Made by a program: the position numbers and the translations under genes. 64,000 nt of DNA from assembly GCA_040218535.1 (NCBI GenBank), contig JAVJRG010000010.1:420632-484631 (forward strand), read 5' to 3'. The stretch comes from Lacipirellulaceae bacterium (GTDB lineage: Bacteria > Planctomycetota > Planctomycetia > Pirellulales > Lacipirellulaceae). The notes under the pieces were generated by a model. The model had not been told where the DNA came from. It ran no database searches and saw nothing but the letters and a program-made list of their open reading frames with translations. Positions 51,971-60,421 of the stretch are shown here, piece by piece; the stretch's first letter is position 1; each line of letters opens with the position of its first letter.

Positions 51971-52774
51971 CTAAGCAGCTCTCTTCTTCGTGGCCTTCCC
52001 GCGCGATGGCCTGCTCTTGCGGTCCTCCAGACCTTCCGCAGAAATAAGATTCACCAACTGCTGACCGTTACGATCGATCTCCATCGTCAACATGTCCACC
52101 CGACCGACGAAGAACAAATAGAGAATCAAAGCTGGGATGGCAACGAACAGTCCCGCGGCTGTCGAGAGGAGGGCACCACTGATTCCGCCGGCCAACAGCT
52201 CGGGCCGACCCATAGCAGAACTGCCTGCGATAGCGTTGAAAGCTTCCATCATTCCCCAAACGGTACCCAACAGTCCCATTAGGGGACAGACAGTCGCCAC
52301 GCCGTTGATCACACGGAGGAACTTTCGCATCTGATTCGTGGCACGTTCCCCTTCGTCGATCACGGCCTGCTCCACCTCGACGGCGGGCTTGCCCCACTTG
52401 CGTACCGCGGCTTCGAAAACTTCGGCGGTAAGGCTGTGGTTCTCGCGACAGCGACGAAGGGCTTCCTCACGACCGAGTGCGTCCTCTTCGATTTGCAGCA
52501 GGAAACGCTCAACAAACAATCGGGGGGAAACCCGACTGCGCCGTAAGCTGAGTGTCCGTTCGAAGACGGCCAGCATCAGCACGAACGAACAGGCGGCAAT
52601 TGGCGCAAGCAACGGACCTCCGGCGAGAAGCATCTCCCAAAGGCTTGTCGTTGGAATCGCTTCTGCCGCTTCGGTCGCCGCTTCTTGGGCGACGGCGCGA
52701 TTTGAGTTGAGGAGTACGATTGCGGCGAAACCGAAAGCGTAACGGCTGAATGTTTTTGTAGTTGGCAAACGCAT
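51971..52774 (-). CDS. exbB: ExbB/TolQ-family proton channel
   Basis: A 267-aa channel protein. A signal-like N-terminus (about 1-29, ending NRAVAQ) precedes three membrane helices near residues 48-70, 155-180 and 195-220. The family signature VCPLMGLLGTVWGMMEAFNAI and the following GISGALLSTAAGLFVAIPAL are both complete. It forms the ring in which ExbD sits and lies 20 bp downstream of the TPR gene. The presence of a cleavable N-terminus is common in planctomycete and related ExbB proteins. Confidence 0.93.
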   Translation of the reverse strand: MRLPTTKTFSRYAFGFAAIVLLNSNRAVAQEAATEAAEAIPTTSLWEMLLAGGPLLAPIAACSFVLMLAVFERTLSLRRSRVSPRLFVERFLLQIEEDALGREEALRRCRENHSLTAEVFEAAVRKWGKPAVEVEQAVIDEGERATNQMRKFLRVINGVATVCPLMGLLGTVWGMMEAFNAIAGSSAMGRPELLAGGISGALLSTAAGLFVAIPALILYLFFVGRVDMLTMEIDRNGQQLVNLISAEGLEDRKSRPSRGKATKKRAA

Positions 52775-52794
52775 GGTGCGTGCCTCCGCCTTTG

Positions 52795-55254
52795 TTATTC
52801 GATTCTCTGTTTTCTTGAAGCCATCTGCTGCTGAGTCCAGCGAAGCCTCGCTGCTAATTCACTGCTTGCTTCGATCTCGGAATCCTGCTCTAGCGTCGTC
52901 TTGTAGAACCTTTGGGCCTGATTCCACTCTCCGAGCAATTCTGAACACTTGCCGGCCTGCAACGCGGCCCGAACTCGCCACTCGGGAAAGTCGTACTGAG
53001 CGATCACTTTTTGGTAAGCGTCACGAGCCAGATCATACTTCTCTTGGTGAAAGAACGTTTCGCCAATCATCCATTGTGATCTCGCGGCGGTCTCCGTATC
53101 GTCGGCCAGAGCGTTATCAAGCACCGCTTGATAGGACGACCGTGCCTCACTCATTCGACCTCGCCCAGCTAGCGCGCGGCCGACCAAATAATCTGCCTCG
53201 TGCAGTAAAGGAAACTGCGGGTGCTCCGCTCGGAATCCTGCGAGCATACTCAGCACTTCTTGCCAGTTCGACTGCCGAGCTGCGATTTGTGCGAGCCTCA
53301 AAGGAGCCATCGCAGTCCACACAGCCTGAGAACTGTGAGAGCGTCGGTCTACTTTCGAGAACGCCTCTTTGGCCTCGGCATCATTTCCCAAGCGATACTC
53401 CGATTCCGCCAGCCAGAACTCAGCGGAGAGCCGTAGAGGGCCCTCAGCGACACTTGCGATCTGGCCTGCTGCATGATCTCGAACAGCGGCCCATTCCTTT
53501 CGTTTTGCGTGGCCGTGGATCAAGCCTTCACGCGCATGCTGCCGCAACTCAGTCAGGCGAGTGCGTTGACGGTCGAGCAGGTTCGCTTCGGTGACCTCTG
53601 TTTCGAGGATCTCTCTCAAAAGCTTCAGCGCGAGCGTGGAATCTTGTTGTGAAGTATGCATCTTCGCTAGACGAAAGCGAGCCTCTTGAGCAGGCAGAGT
53701 CTGTGGTGACTCGGTAATGATGTTCTGGTAATGCTCACTCGCCTGCCTGTGACGTCCCGTGCTTTGATCAAGCTGCCCGAGGGCGAGACTCGCCGGCAGA
53801 TACTGCGGGTTGGCAGGACCTTGGGCGACGCATTGCCCAAAGCACTTGCGTGCCGCTTCAACTTGGTCGAGCAAGGTGAATAGCTTCGCTTGTTGAAAAA
53901 GTGCTTCACCGACGGGTTGATCAATCTCTTGGCAATACTCAATGAGTTGCCAGTAGGATGCCAGTGCCGCGTCATAACGCGCATCACGTTGATGGTTGAT
54001 CGCCTCGACGAGGAGTCGCGCTTGAGTCGAAGCCTGGTCCGCCACCTTAGAATCAGCGTATGGACTGCCGGGGTATTCCTTTCGAATGCGCTCGATCATT
54101 TTGCCTGAGCCAATCAGATCGCCCTCGGAGGCCGCCATCTGTGCTAGCGCCCAGAGAGCATCATCGTGCCATGAATCGGTTCGGGTATCAGCGAGTTCGG
54201 TGGCAGGACTCGCGAGGATGCTCTCGAAGAGGCGCTGTGCTTCATCCTTCTGCCCAGCTCTGCGATACGATTCGCCGGCATAGTAGCTGAGATGGATTCG
54301 ACCTGGCAGGAGCTTGGTAGCTTCGGACAACTCCTCGGCTGCCGCTGCCCAGTTTTCTAGCGCGTAGTCCGTCAGCCCGCGGAGGGTCAGCAATTCGGCG
54401 TAATAGGGTTCGCCCGAATCGAGATCGGCAGTGAGCGCCAGGATCGGCTTGTATTCAGCGAGCTTCCAATGAGACCATCCAGCGATCACCTTCGCCTGCT
54501 GACACTCCATTGCGTCAGGGAATTGGCTCTTTAGTTGATCGACCGTCGCGATCGCCAACGAGAAGTCTTGCCTGGCGAACTGCGCTCGCGCGATGGTTAC
54601 CAGAGCGGCACTTGCCAGAGGGTGCTCCCTCATTTTAGCCAGCGGCGCAACCACTGCGATTGCTCCTTCACCTTGGCCTAGCTCAAGAAGCGACTGCGCT
54701 AAGGCAAGCCTTGTCTGTGACGCGATTTCGTGTTCGGGATACTCTTCGAGGAGCTTACTAAGAGCGAGACGAGCCTTGCTCCAGTCCCCGCGAGCTGCGG
54801 CGGACTCTCCGACAATCAAGTAGGCGTAGGGCCTGTAAACGGACTCTTCTTGCCACTGCAAGAACGCAGCAAGTTCTCGCTCGGCGACTTCAGTATCACC
54901 GGCCCGCGAAGCGGCCTCTCCAATTCGAAAGTGCGCATAGCTCCTATACGGCTCCGAGGAGTCCTCACTCACCAACTTACTGTAGCGAATGGACGCCGCA
55001 TCGGGCTTCCCAAGCTGGACTTCACACTCCCCGGCATAGAATTGCGCGGCTGCTCTTTCGCTCGGACCCAAGGGCTTCGTCAAGCAGAATTCAAAAGCCG
55101 CCAAAGCCTCAGTCCATTCGCGAGCGGCGTAGTGAGAGGTTGCCGCGGCAAAAGAGTTAGAGTTCGGCGTAAACGAATCGGCAAGTACCCCATTCACCGC
55201 GCACGAAACATGCAGCAAAAACAGCAAGCATCGTTTTTGGGACTGAGTTCTCAT
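52795..55254 (-). CDS. Periplasmic tetratricopeptide-repeat protein, first gene of the Exb operon
   Basis: An 819-aa exported protein made almost wholly of TPR-like helix pairs. A signal peptide (MRTQSQKRCLLFLLHVSCAV to about residue 25) is followed by roughly 20 repeats, for example AAQFYAGECEVQLGKPDAAS and HFRIGEAASRAGDTEVAERE. Repeats of the YfiO/YbgF-like spacing suggest scaffolding in the periplasm. The ATG at 55254 has AGGA eight bases before it; an upstream in-frame TTG at 55302 is less likely. It heads an operon with exbB (20 bp), exbD and the TonB-like toroid gene, so it probably organises that machine. Confidence 0.85.
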   Translation of the reverse strand: MRTQSQKRCLLFLLHVSCAVNGVLADSFTPNSNSFAAATSHYAAREWTEALAAFEFCLTKPLGPSERAAAQFYAGECEVQLGKPDAASIRYSKLVSEDSSEPYRSYAHFRIGEAASRAGDTEVAERELAAFLQWQEESVYRPYAYLIVGESAAARGDWSKARLALSKLLEEYPEHEIASQTRLALAQSLLELGQGEGAIAVVAPLAKMREHPLASAALVTIARAQFARQDFSLAIATVDQLKSQFPDAMECQQAKVIAGWSHWKLAEYKPILALTADLDSGEPYYAELLTLRGLTDYALENWAAAAEELSEATKLLPGRIHLSYYAGESYRRAGQKDEAQRLFESILASPATELADTRTDSWHDDALWALAQMAASEGDLIGSGKMIERIRKEYPGSPYADSKVADQASTQARLLVEAINHQRDARYDAALASYWQLIEYCQEIDQPVGEALFQQAKLFTLLDQVEAARKCFGQCVAQGPANPQYLPASLALGQLDQSTGRHRQASEHYQNIITESPQTLPAQEARFRLAKMHTSQQDSTLALKLLREILETEVTEANLLDRQRTRLTELRQHAREGLIHGHAKRKEWAAVRDHAAGQIASVAEGPLRLSAEFWLAESEYRLGNDAEAKEAFSKVDRRSHSSQAVWTAMAPLRLAQIAARQSNWQEVLSMLAGFRAEHPQFPLLHEADYLVGRALAGRGRMSEARSSYQAVLDNALADDTETAARSQWMIGETFFHQEKYDLARDAYQKVIAQYDFPEWRVRAALQAGKCSELLGEWNQAQRFYKTTLEQDSEIEASSELAARLRWTQQQMASRKQRIE

Positions 55255-55396
55255 TACGCTTCGTCCTAGCCGCTGCTGTTGATCGGCAGGTTGCTTATGC
55301 AAACAGACTTGCTGAACCTTCCTAACTGGGAAGATTCAGCAAGCCGCTGTGAGTTTCTTTCGTATCGGTTATCAAGCTCGCTCGCTGACGCGATCT

Positions 55397-55999
55397 TTAG
55401 TAGACGGGGTTGCCCGTGTCCACGTTCCCGACCATGTGGAGGTGGTTATGATCCACATAGATCACCTCTCGCGCGTCTTCGTCTCGCAACGTATGAGGGA
55501 CTGGCCAGCCAATTCGGCGAACGTCTTCGTAGTAGATCGTGCACTTGTAATGAGCGTGGTGCTGTTGTGCAGGACCAATCATTGGGTAGACGCGTGGCGG
55601 ATCAATGTAGTCGGCGATTTTTTCTTTCACGATGCGAACATCATTTCGCTGACGCTCCCAAAGGAAGGGGATGCCACCCTCAACTGGCTGAGCCTTTTCG
55701 AGTGCTCGGATGACCTCGTCATCGGACGGTGGGTCCAAGGCAACAATGTCGCCCGAGGTCAGAGGCCCGAGGATCGGAGCACGTTCGTAGCGTTCATGCT
55801 CCCAGAAGGCGTCTTCCCGCTGCTTCTGCTTGTAGACACTTACCGGCGTTGGGATCGCAAAGATGCCCAAGCTTGGCCCGGCCGAAGTGAGTCCCCAAAA
55901 GCATCCCGTATTGCTCAAGCAGACGAAGACCATCGCGGCGGCCAGGCCCCTTTGAGCGAACTTACGAGCAACGAGAGTAGAGCGGTTGGTGCTGTCCAT
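55397..55999 (-). CDS. Putative lipoprotein, unknown function
   Basis: A 200-aa protein I do not recognise. The N-terminus has a basic stretch, a hydrophobic segment and CLSNTGC, so Cys about 34 is a likely lipidation site, although the -3 residue is not the usual Leu. The mature part is rich in Pro, Tyr, Asp and His, with HHAHYKCTIYYEDVRR and DHNHLHM near the end. The histidine groups could bind metal. The start is the ATG at 55999; an adjacent TTG is in frame. It stands alone between the TPR gene and the BON-domain gene, same strand. Confidence 0.7.
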   Translation of the reverse strand: MDSTNRSTLVARKFAQRGLAAAMVFVCLSNTGCFWGLTSAGPSLGIFAIPTPVSVYKQKQREDAFWEHERYERAPILGPLTSGDIVALDPPSDDEVIRALEKAQPVEGGIPFLWERQRNDVRIVKEKIADYIDPPRVYPMIGPAQQHHAHYKCTIYYEDVRRIGWPVPHTLRDEDAREVIYVDHNHLHMVGNVDTGNPVY

Positions 56000-56231
56000 C
56001 AAACAACCTACGATTCTTGTGAGTCTTGGCTTTGTAGTCTCTGACTACTCTTTACAAGGGCCGAACTCTAAACTGAGCCCTGCCACTGTGATTAGTTATC
56101 GAGATAGTCTGGGCAAAACTTGCGGGATATTCGGATTATTCCGAATATTCCGCCAAGCAGTTGCTAGCATCGCTCAGAACGCAGTGCTGATCACGGTGCA
56201 AGCAACGCGGTTGAACCTCGCTGCCATCAAC

Positions 56232-56268
56232 ACAAAAATCCCTCGCAAGCGAAATGCTTGCGAGGGAT
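56232..56268 (-). terminator. Rho-independent terminator of the BON-domain gene
   Basis: A perfect 13-bp stem (56238-56250 with 56256-56268) with a five-base loop. Read on the minus strand it is followed by TTTTTG. It lies about 30 bp after the stop codon at 56300. Confidence 0.9.
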
Positions 56269-56299
56269 GGTGATGCGAATTCCTGGGACTGGCGATTGC

Positions 56300-57031
56300 C
56301 TAGTGGCAGTCCTTGCAGTCTTTGAAGTCAAGGAACCACCAGCCGTCGTCCCATTCCAAAGTGACCTTACGCCATCCCAGAGGAACTTGTGGGTAAGGGT
56401 AGAACGGGCCGATGTAAGGCCAAGCGGCTGCCGAATACTGCTTGGGGTAAGTCAGGGCTGCGTAGTTCGGGTTCGCAGCGTAGCTTGGCCAAGCGTAGCC
56501 AGGCATCTGTGGATTCTCGTAGTTCACCTGACCAGCTCCACCAGGCATCGGACCTGCGGGTTGAGGAACCATCCCCGGTCCGGCAGGGCTGTACTGAGCA
56601 GGCTGCACGCCATTGCCAGCACGGCTAGCAAAAGGGCGAGGCATTTGATTGGTTGCTGCGGTGCGAACTGGCATCTGACGAGCCTGTTGCAAAGCGGCAG
56701 GCTGAACCGAGGTGTCCGCTTGCGTTTGGGCTGCAACACGGTTGCCGCCAGCGATTTCAAGTCGATTGACGACTTTTTCAACGCCAGAGCATTGCTTGGC
56801 GAGCTGCTCAGCCTTGCGACTCTGTTCTGGGCTGGTCACTGAACCTAGCAACCAGGCGACCCCATCTTGATACTTCACACCAACGCGGAAGTCCTGCAAT
56901 TGGCCGCTGCCTTTGATGGTTTCTGCAATTTTCTGGGCCGCATTGCGGTCCGTTTCTGCGTCCGCTAACACTGGCGAAGCAACGCAACTGAGCGTTGCAA
57001 CAAGTGCAAAGCATGTAATTAGTTTTCGCAT
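56300..57031 (-). CDS. Exported BON-domain protein with Pro/Gly/Tyr-rich tail
   Basis: A 243-aa secreted or periplasmic protein. The signal peptide is MRKLITCFALVATLSCVASPVLA. Residues about 25-95 form a BON domain (IAETIKGSGQLQDFRVGVKY, then GVAWLLGSVTSPEQSRKAEQ, GVEKVVNRL), a fold that binds phospholipid or the envelope. The rest is Gln/Pro/Gly/Tyr-rich, then ends with a compact WRKVTLEWDDGWWFLDF segment and DCKDCH. The ATG at 57031 is fixed by an AGGAGGGG just upstream. A strong terminator follows, so it is monocistronic. Confidence 0.85.
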   Translation of the reverse strand: MRKLITCFALVATLSCVASPVLADAETDRNAAQKIAETIKGSGQLQDFRVGVKYQDGVAWLLGSVTSPEQSRKAEQLAKQCSGVEKVVNRLEIAGGNRVAAQTQADTSVQPAALQQARQMPVRTAATNQMPRPFASRAGNGVQPAQYSPAGPGMVPQPAGPMPGGAGQVNYENPQMPGYAWPSYAANPNYAALTYPKQYSAAAWPYIGPFYPYPQVPLGWRKVTLEWDDGWWFLDFKDCKDCH

Positions 57032-57300
57032 CATCCCCTCCTGAGAAAAGTCGAAACCTAGGCGTCGCTGGTGAATCAATTCCCAGAAGCCTGTCTCGAA
57101 TGTCTAACGCTGTTATTCAACGCACAATGGAGCAACCCATCCAAAGTGGAAGCTACTCTGAAGAACTGTTTCGGCACGGGACGGCTCGGACAGGGAGCTT
57201 TTTTCCGATTTTGCCGATCATTCTGAGCGCAGCCAGAAGCTAGGTAAGCTAGGCACAAGAAGAAACAGCTTTGCAGTGTGAACAGGCTTAAGCGGGGCCG

Positions 57301-57576
57301 CTAGGAGCTTTCCGTTTGGCTGTCCGCCTTGCTGAACTCAACAAGCACGGTCACAACCATAATCCCCAGCGTGCCAGCGGAAAGCGTCCATAGGGGCCAG
57401 CAGAAAATGTGCCCCGCGAGTGCCGCCAGCGAAATGACAGCAAGCTGAAAGAGAAAGAATGCTTGCACAATCGCTTCGAACCTGGAGCCACTGCAAGCAC
57501 GCACTCCCCAAGCGGCAACCAATCCTAGGAAGTGGATCGCAATCCATAAGGACTGCAGGTAGATACAGGAATCCAT
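57301..57576 (-). CDS. Small three-helix membrane protein, unknown
   Basis: A 91-aa hydrophobic protein with membrane segments near residues 7-24, 35-56 and 60-80 and a short charged Ser/Glu tail (SKADSQTESS). No family is recognised. ATG start; no clear ribosome site. It lies between the TlpA-like gene upstream and the BON gene downstream, all on the minus strand, with more than 100 bp gaps on both sides. It may be real because composition and hydrophobic pattern are coherent. Confidence 0.5.
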   Translation of the reverse strand: MDSCIYLQSLWIAIHFLGLVAAWGVRACSGSRFEAIVQAFFLFQLAVISLAALAGHIFCWPLWTLSAGTLGIMVVTVLVEFSKADSQTESS

Positions 57577-57684
57577 AGCGGGTCTTCTGCGGTTCGATGC
57601 GGGATGAGAGCGGGGGCGCGGAGCTTACGCAAAAACCGCGCGGCAGCATAGAGCAGTCGAACCAGTAGCCCGCGAGTAGAATCT

Positions 57685-59598
57685 CTACATCACCTTCTTA
57701 AGTTCTTCTTCCAACTCCGCCGCTTGCACGCTGCGGTTGGATACTTTGCCGTCGGCATCAACAACAACCATCAGCGGCAAGATGTTGACGCCCATCTCGT
57801 TTGCGAGCCGACTGTCGAACCCGCCCGGCTCGTAGATCTGTGGCCAGCGGAGTGGATTGCTCTTGAGGTACTCGGCTGCTTCCTGACGCGTGTAGTCGAG
57901 GTTGACGCCGATGACTTCGAACTTCTTTCCACCGTACTTGGAGTAGAGATCCTTCAACACGGCGTGCTCCGCCTTGCACGACTTGTAGGAACTGATCCAG
58001 TATTGAATCACAACCGGCTTGCCACGATAGCGTGATAGGTCAACCGATTTGCCTTCGATGGTTTTTCCTGCGAGCGAAATCTTCCGTCCCTCACTAGTAA
58101 GACGCGTGATCGCTCCCTTCGCCTTCGCGGCCTGGGGGCTCCTGGGGAAACTCTTCGCCAATTGCCCGTACCACTTGAGTGCCTCTTTGGGTTCTCCTGC
58201 ATACTCACTCGCGTTAGCAAGCTGAAGCATGGCTTCAGCAGCGTGCTCACTACTGCTGTACTTACTCACAAACGCTTCAAGCTGCTTCAGCCAATCATTG
58301 TGAACTTTGTTGTAATCTGCCTTGGGATCAGCGATTTTAAGGCCGTAATCGGCCTGCATCCGTCTAAAGACAATGTGCATTTGCAGGTCTTTGGAGGCTT
58401 TCGCCTTGGCCAACTTACCAGCAAGTGCTTCCAGTCTTTCGGCCCCTTTGGGATAGGCACCATCTTGGACCGCGGCGCTGATCATGTCAGCCAACTGTCG
58501 CAACCACTGCTCGCGTTCTTCACCGGCAGGAGCTTGGCTGGCCAGTTTTTCCAGGAGATCCGCTCGTCGAGCGTTCAGTCTCGGGAGATCCTTGCGAGAA
58601 GCACTGACGAGTTGCTCATCAAGTTTTTCGATTGCAGACAGGGTTTCCTGCATGGCATCACTGGGCGGACTCACGCCTGCGTCAGCCATCGTCACCGGAG
58701 CTGCGCCTGCGGCATCGTAGAAGAATCCGACTGCCATCTCGCCTGCTTCTCCAATCGAAGGAGCATCGATCAGCTTCCACGCATCGCCGACTTTCAGCAT
58801 GGTGCCAAGTTGTACCTGTTTGTGAGCCTTGCCGTCGTAGACCATCGCCCACACGTTCTCATAAACGAGCAGGTCCTTTTCTAACCCTGAAGAACCCGCA
58901 GGAACCATGCCTGGACGCAGACCCCCGAAATCACTGAACTCGCTGTTCGAGGGGATCTTCTTGCTTTTTGCCAACGATTTAAACGCTGTGGGGGCCTTGC
59001 TAGCACGTTCACGAATTCGCCCTGCCACTTCCTTCGACAAACCTAGCTGCTTCATGTCTTCCTCAGTGACGAGCAGACGTGCCATGCGGGCTGAGTCAGA
59101 AGTACGAACCGCCTCGATTGCCTCTTCAGCGACTTCTTCAGGAGCAATGAGCTGCCAGGAATCAATCCGCCCATCTTCATTCTTATCTTTGCCCCACCGT
59201 GAGCCGGCGGTTTGGAACCAGCGATACTGATCCGCCTTGCCATTGTAGTCACCGTCGATGTCGCGATAGACCTCCAAGCCATTGTGAAAATAGCTCCAAG
59301 TATCAACCACGTTGTCTCCGTTAGTATCGGAGAACTGACGTAACACGGACCCACCAGGGCTGCGGACAACCCAAGCGGTCATCCCGTTAATTTTTTCGGC
59401 CTTGATCTCGCAGCCGTCAGCTTCCGGCGTATCGAACTCAACTTGCCGCTGAACGGGCTTGAGCTTCAAGGCATCAGCAACCGAGGGCTTCGCTGCGTGA
59501 GATTTTTGACCGATTGAAACAGTCAGCACGCTCAGGGCAATGAGCCCACTCAGCCGCACATACCCAGCGAAAACAGGGGCAAGGCCTTTGATCTTCAT
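57685..59598 (-). CDS. TlpA-like thioredoxin-fold protein with EF-hand-like loops and altered active site
   Basis: An exported 637-aa protein. The signal peptide is at about residues 1-35. Residues about 85-150 hold three acidic Ca-binding-like loops (DTNGDNVVDTW, DIDGDYNGKADQY, DKNEDGRIDSW). A long helical, TPR-like middle (about 330-500) leads to a C-terminal TlpA/peroxiredoxin-type domain (about 510-637). There the usual W-C-x-x-C reads SSYKSCKAEH: the first cysteine is replaced by Tyr and only the second, about residue 540, remains. A normal thiol-disulfide reductase is therefore unlikely; one-cysteine or structural roles are possible. The conserved cis-Pro region is seen as GVNILPLMVVVD. 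Confidence 0.82.
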   Translation of the reverse strand: MKIKGLAPVFAGYVRLSGLIALSVLTVSIGQKSHAAKPSVADALKLKPVQRQVEFDTPEADGCEIKAEKINGMTAWVVRSPGGSVLRQFSDTNGDNVVDTWSYFHNGLEVYRDIDGDYNGKADQYRWFQTAGSRWGKDKNEDGRIDSWQLIAPEEVAEEAIEAVRTSDSARMARLLVTEEDMKQLGLSKEVAGRIRERASKAPTAFKSLAKSKKIPSNSEFSDFGGLRPGMVPAGSSGLEKDLLVYENVWAMVYDGKAHKQVQLGTMLKVGDAWKLIDAPSIGEAGEMAVGFFYDAAGAAPVTMADAGVSPPSDAMQETLSAIEKLDEQLVSASRKDLPRLNARRADLLEKLASQAPAGEEREQWLRQLADMISAAVQDGAYPKGAERLEALAGKLAKAKASKDLQMHIVFRRMQADYGLKIADPKADYNKVHNDWLKQLEAFVSKYSSSEHAAEAMLQLANASEYAGEPKEALKWYGQLAKSFPRSPQAAKAKGAITRLTSEGRKISLAGKTIEGKSVDLSRYRGKPVVIQYWISSYKSCKAEHAVLKDLYSKYGGKKFEVIGVNLDYTRQEAAEYLKSNPLRWPQIYEPGGFDSRLANEMGVNILPLMVVVDADGKVSNRSVQAAELEEELKKVM

Positions 59599-59887
59599 AA
59601 TCTCTGTATCCTTCGAGACCGATCGAGTTCAATAAATGCGGAGAAGACTCCTCGGAGCCCACAATGCACTTATAACGAGCAATCGCCGACCAAAGCTAGC
59701 CCGATTGCCATTCCCCGAATTTGGGCGATCCTGACTCGCCTTGGCGGTGTCTGATCTTGGGACGAGGAATGAAGGGCTCTAACGGGGGACATCCGCGTCC
59801 GAAGAGGCCTTGGACAGAGGCAGACCTGTGTTTACAATGTGGGGCTTCGTGAAGGAGCCCGGACGAGTATGTATGGGCCGCCATCAC

Positions 59888-59961
59888 GGGTGTGTAGCTC
59901 AGTTGGTTAGAGCGCAGCCCTGATAAGGCTGAGGTCCCAGGTTCGAATCCTGGCACACCCA
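59888..59961 (+). tRNA. tRNA-Ile (GAT)
   Basis: A 74-nt cloverleaf. The acceptor stem GGGTGTG/CACACCC is followed by discriminator A. Anticodon stem CAGCC/GGCTG carries loop CTGATAA, anticodon GAT. The T-arm contains GGTTCGAATCC. CCA is not encoded. Confidence 0.97.
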
Positions 59962-60049
59962 CTAGAAGCGGGGAGAAAGTTGAAAGTAGTGAGGAGAGCA
60001 ATCAATTGCTCGACTTTCTCTTTTCTACTCACTCCTCACAGATTCTCCC

Positions 60050-60122
60050 GGGGCCGTAGCTCAACTGGGAGAGCGCCGGCTTTGCAAGCCGGAGGTTAGG
60101 GGTTCGATCCCCCTCGGCTCCA
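60050..60122 (+). tRNA. tRNA-Ala (TGC)
   Basis: A 73-nt cloverleaf. The acceptor stem GGGGCCG/CGGCTCC has one G-T pair. Anticodon stem CCGGC/GCCGG carries loop TTTGCAA, anticodon TGC. It lies 88 nt after tRNA-Ile, and the spacer can form GAGAAAGT/ACTTTCTC and AGCAAT/ATTGCT stems, possibly for processing. Confidence 0.97.
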
Positions 60123-60139
60123 CTGATTTTAAACCCTTG

Positions 60140-60421
60140 TCACTGCATTATTTGCAACCCTTCGGTAGCTACGAAGGCGCGACATAGTTCGGGTGTCGTC
60201 TGGGTGTCGTCCGACACCCGGCCTAGGCTACGGAGCATGCCGTGCCCGGCTAGAGGCCTACTGAGAAGAGCACTCGCCTCAGCCGAGGTTTGGAAGTCGC
60301 TCGAAAAGATGGGCGAAGCGAAATGGTTCTCATTGTTGTTTAGCCCACAAGTCTCCTCGAATCGATGAGCCAACAAAGCGTTTCGGTCGAGTCGATAAAT
60401 CAACTCAGCGACGGTCTTCAC
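60140..60421 (-). CDS. Doubtful small frame downstream of tRNA-Ala
   Basis: A 93-aa frame with GTG start, overlapping the end of the GH16 gene by 17 bp. The protein (KTVAELIYRLDRNALLAHRF...) has no recognised family. It contains a GGGTGTCGTC direct repeat and hairpin (60191-60219) at DNA level. It could be the remnant of an element that used the tRNA as target, or it may not be coding at all. Confidence 0.2.
   Translation of the reverse strand: MKTVAELIYRLDRNALLAHRFEETCGLNNNENHFASPIFSSDFQTSAEASALLSRPLAGHGMLRSLGRVSDDTQTTPELCRAFVATEGLQIMQ

Noticed and set aside
59696..60001. Minus-strand frame of 101 codons
   Set aside because: It lies across the tRNA-Ile gene in antisense; the protein text (VPGFEPGTSALSG) is the well-known false product of reading a tRNA backwards.
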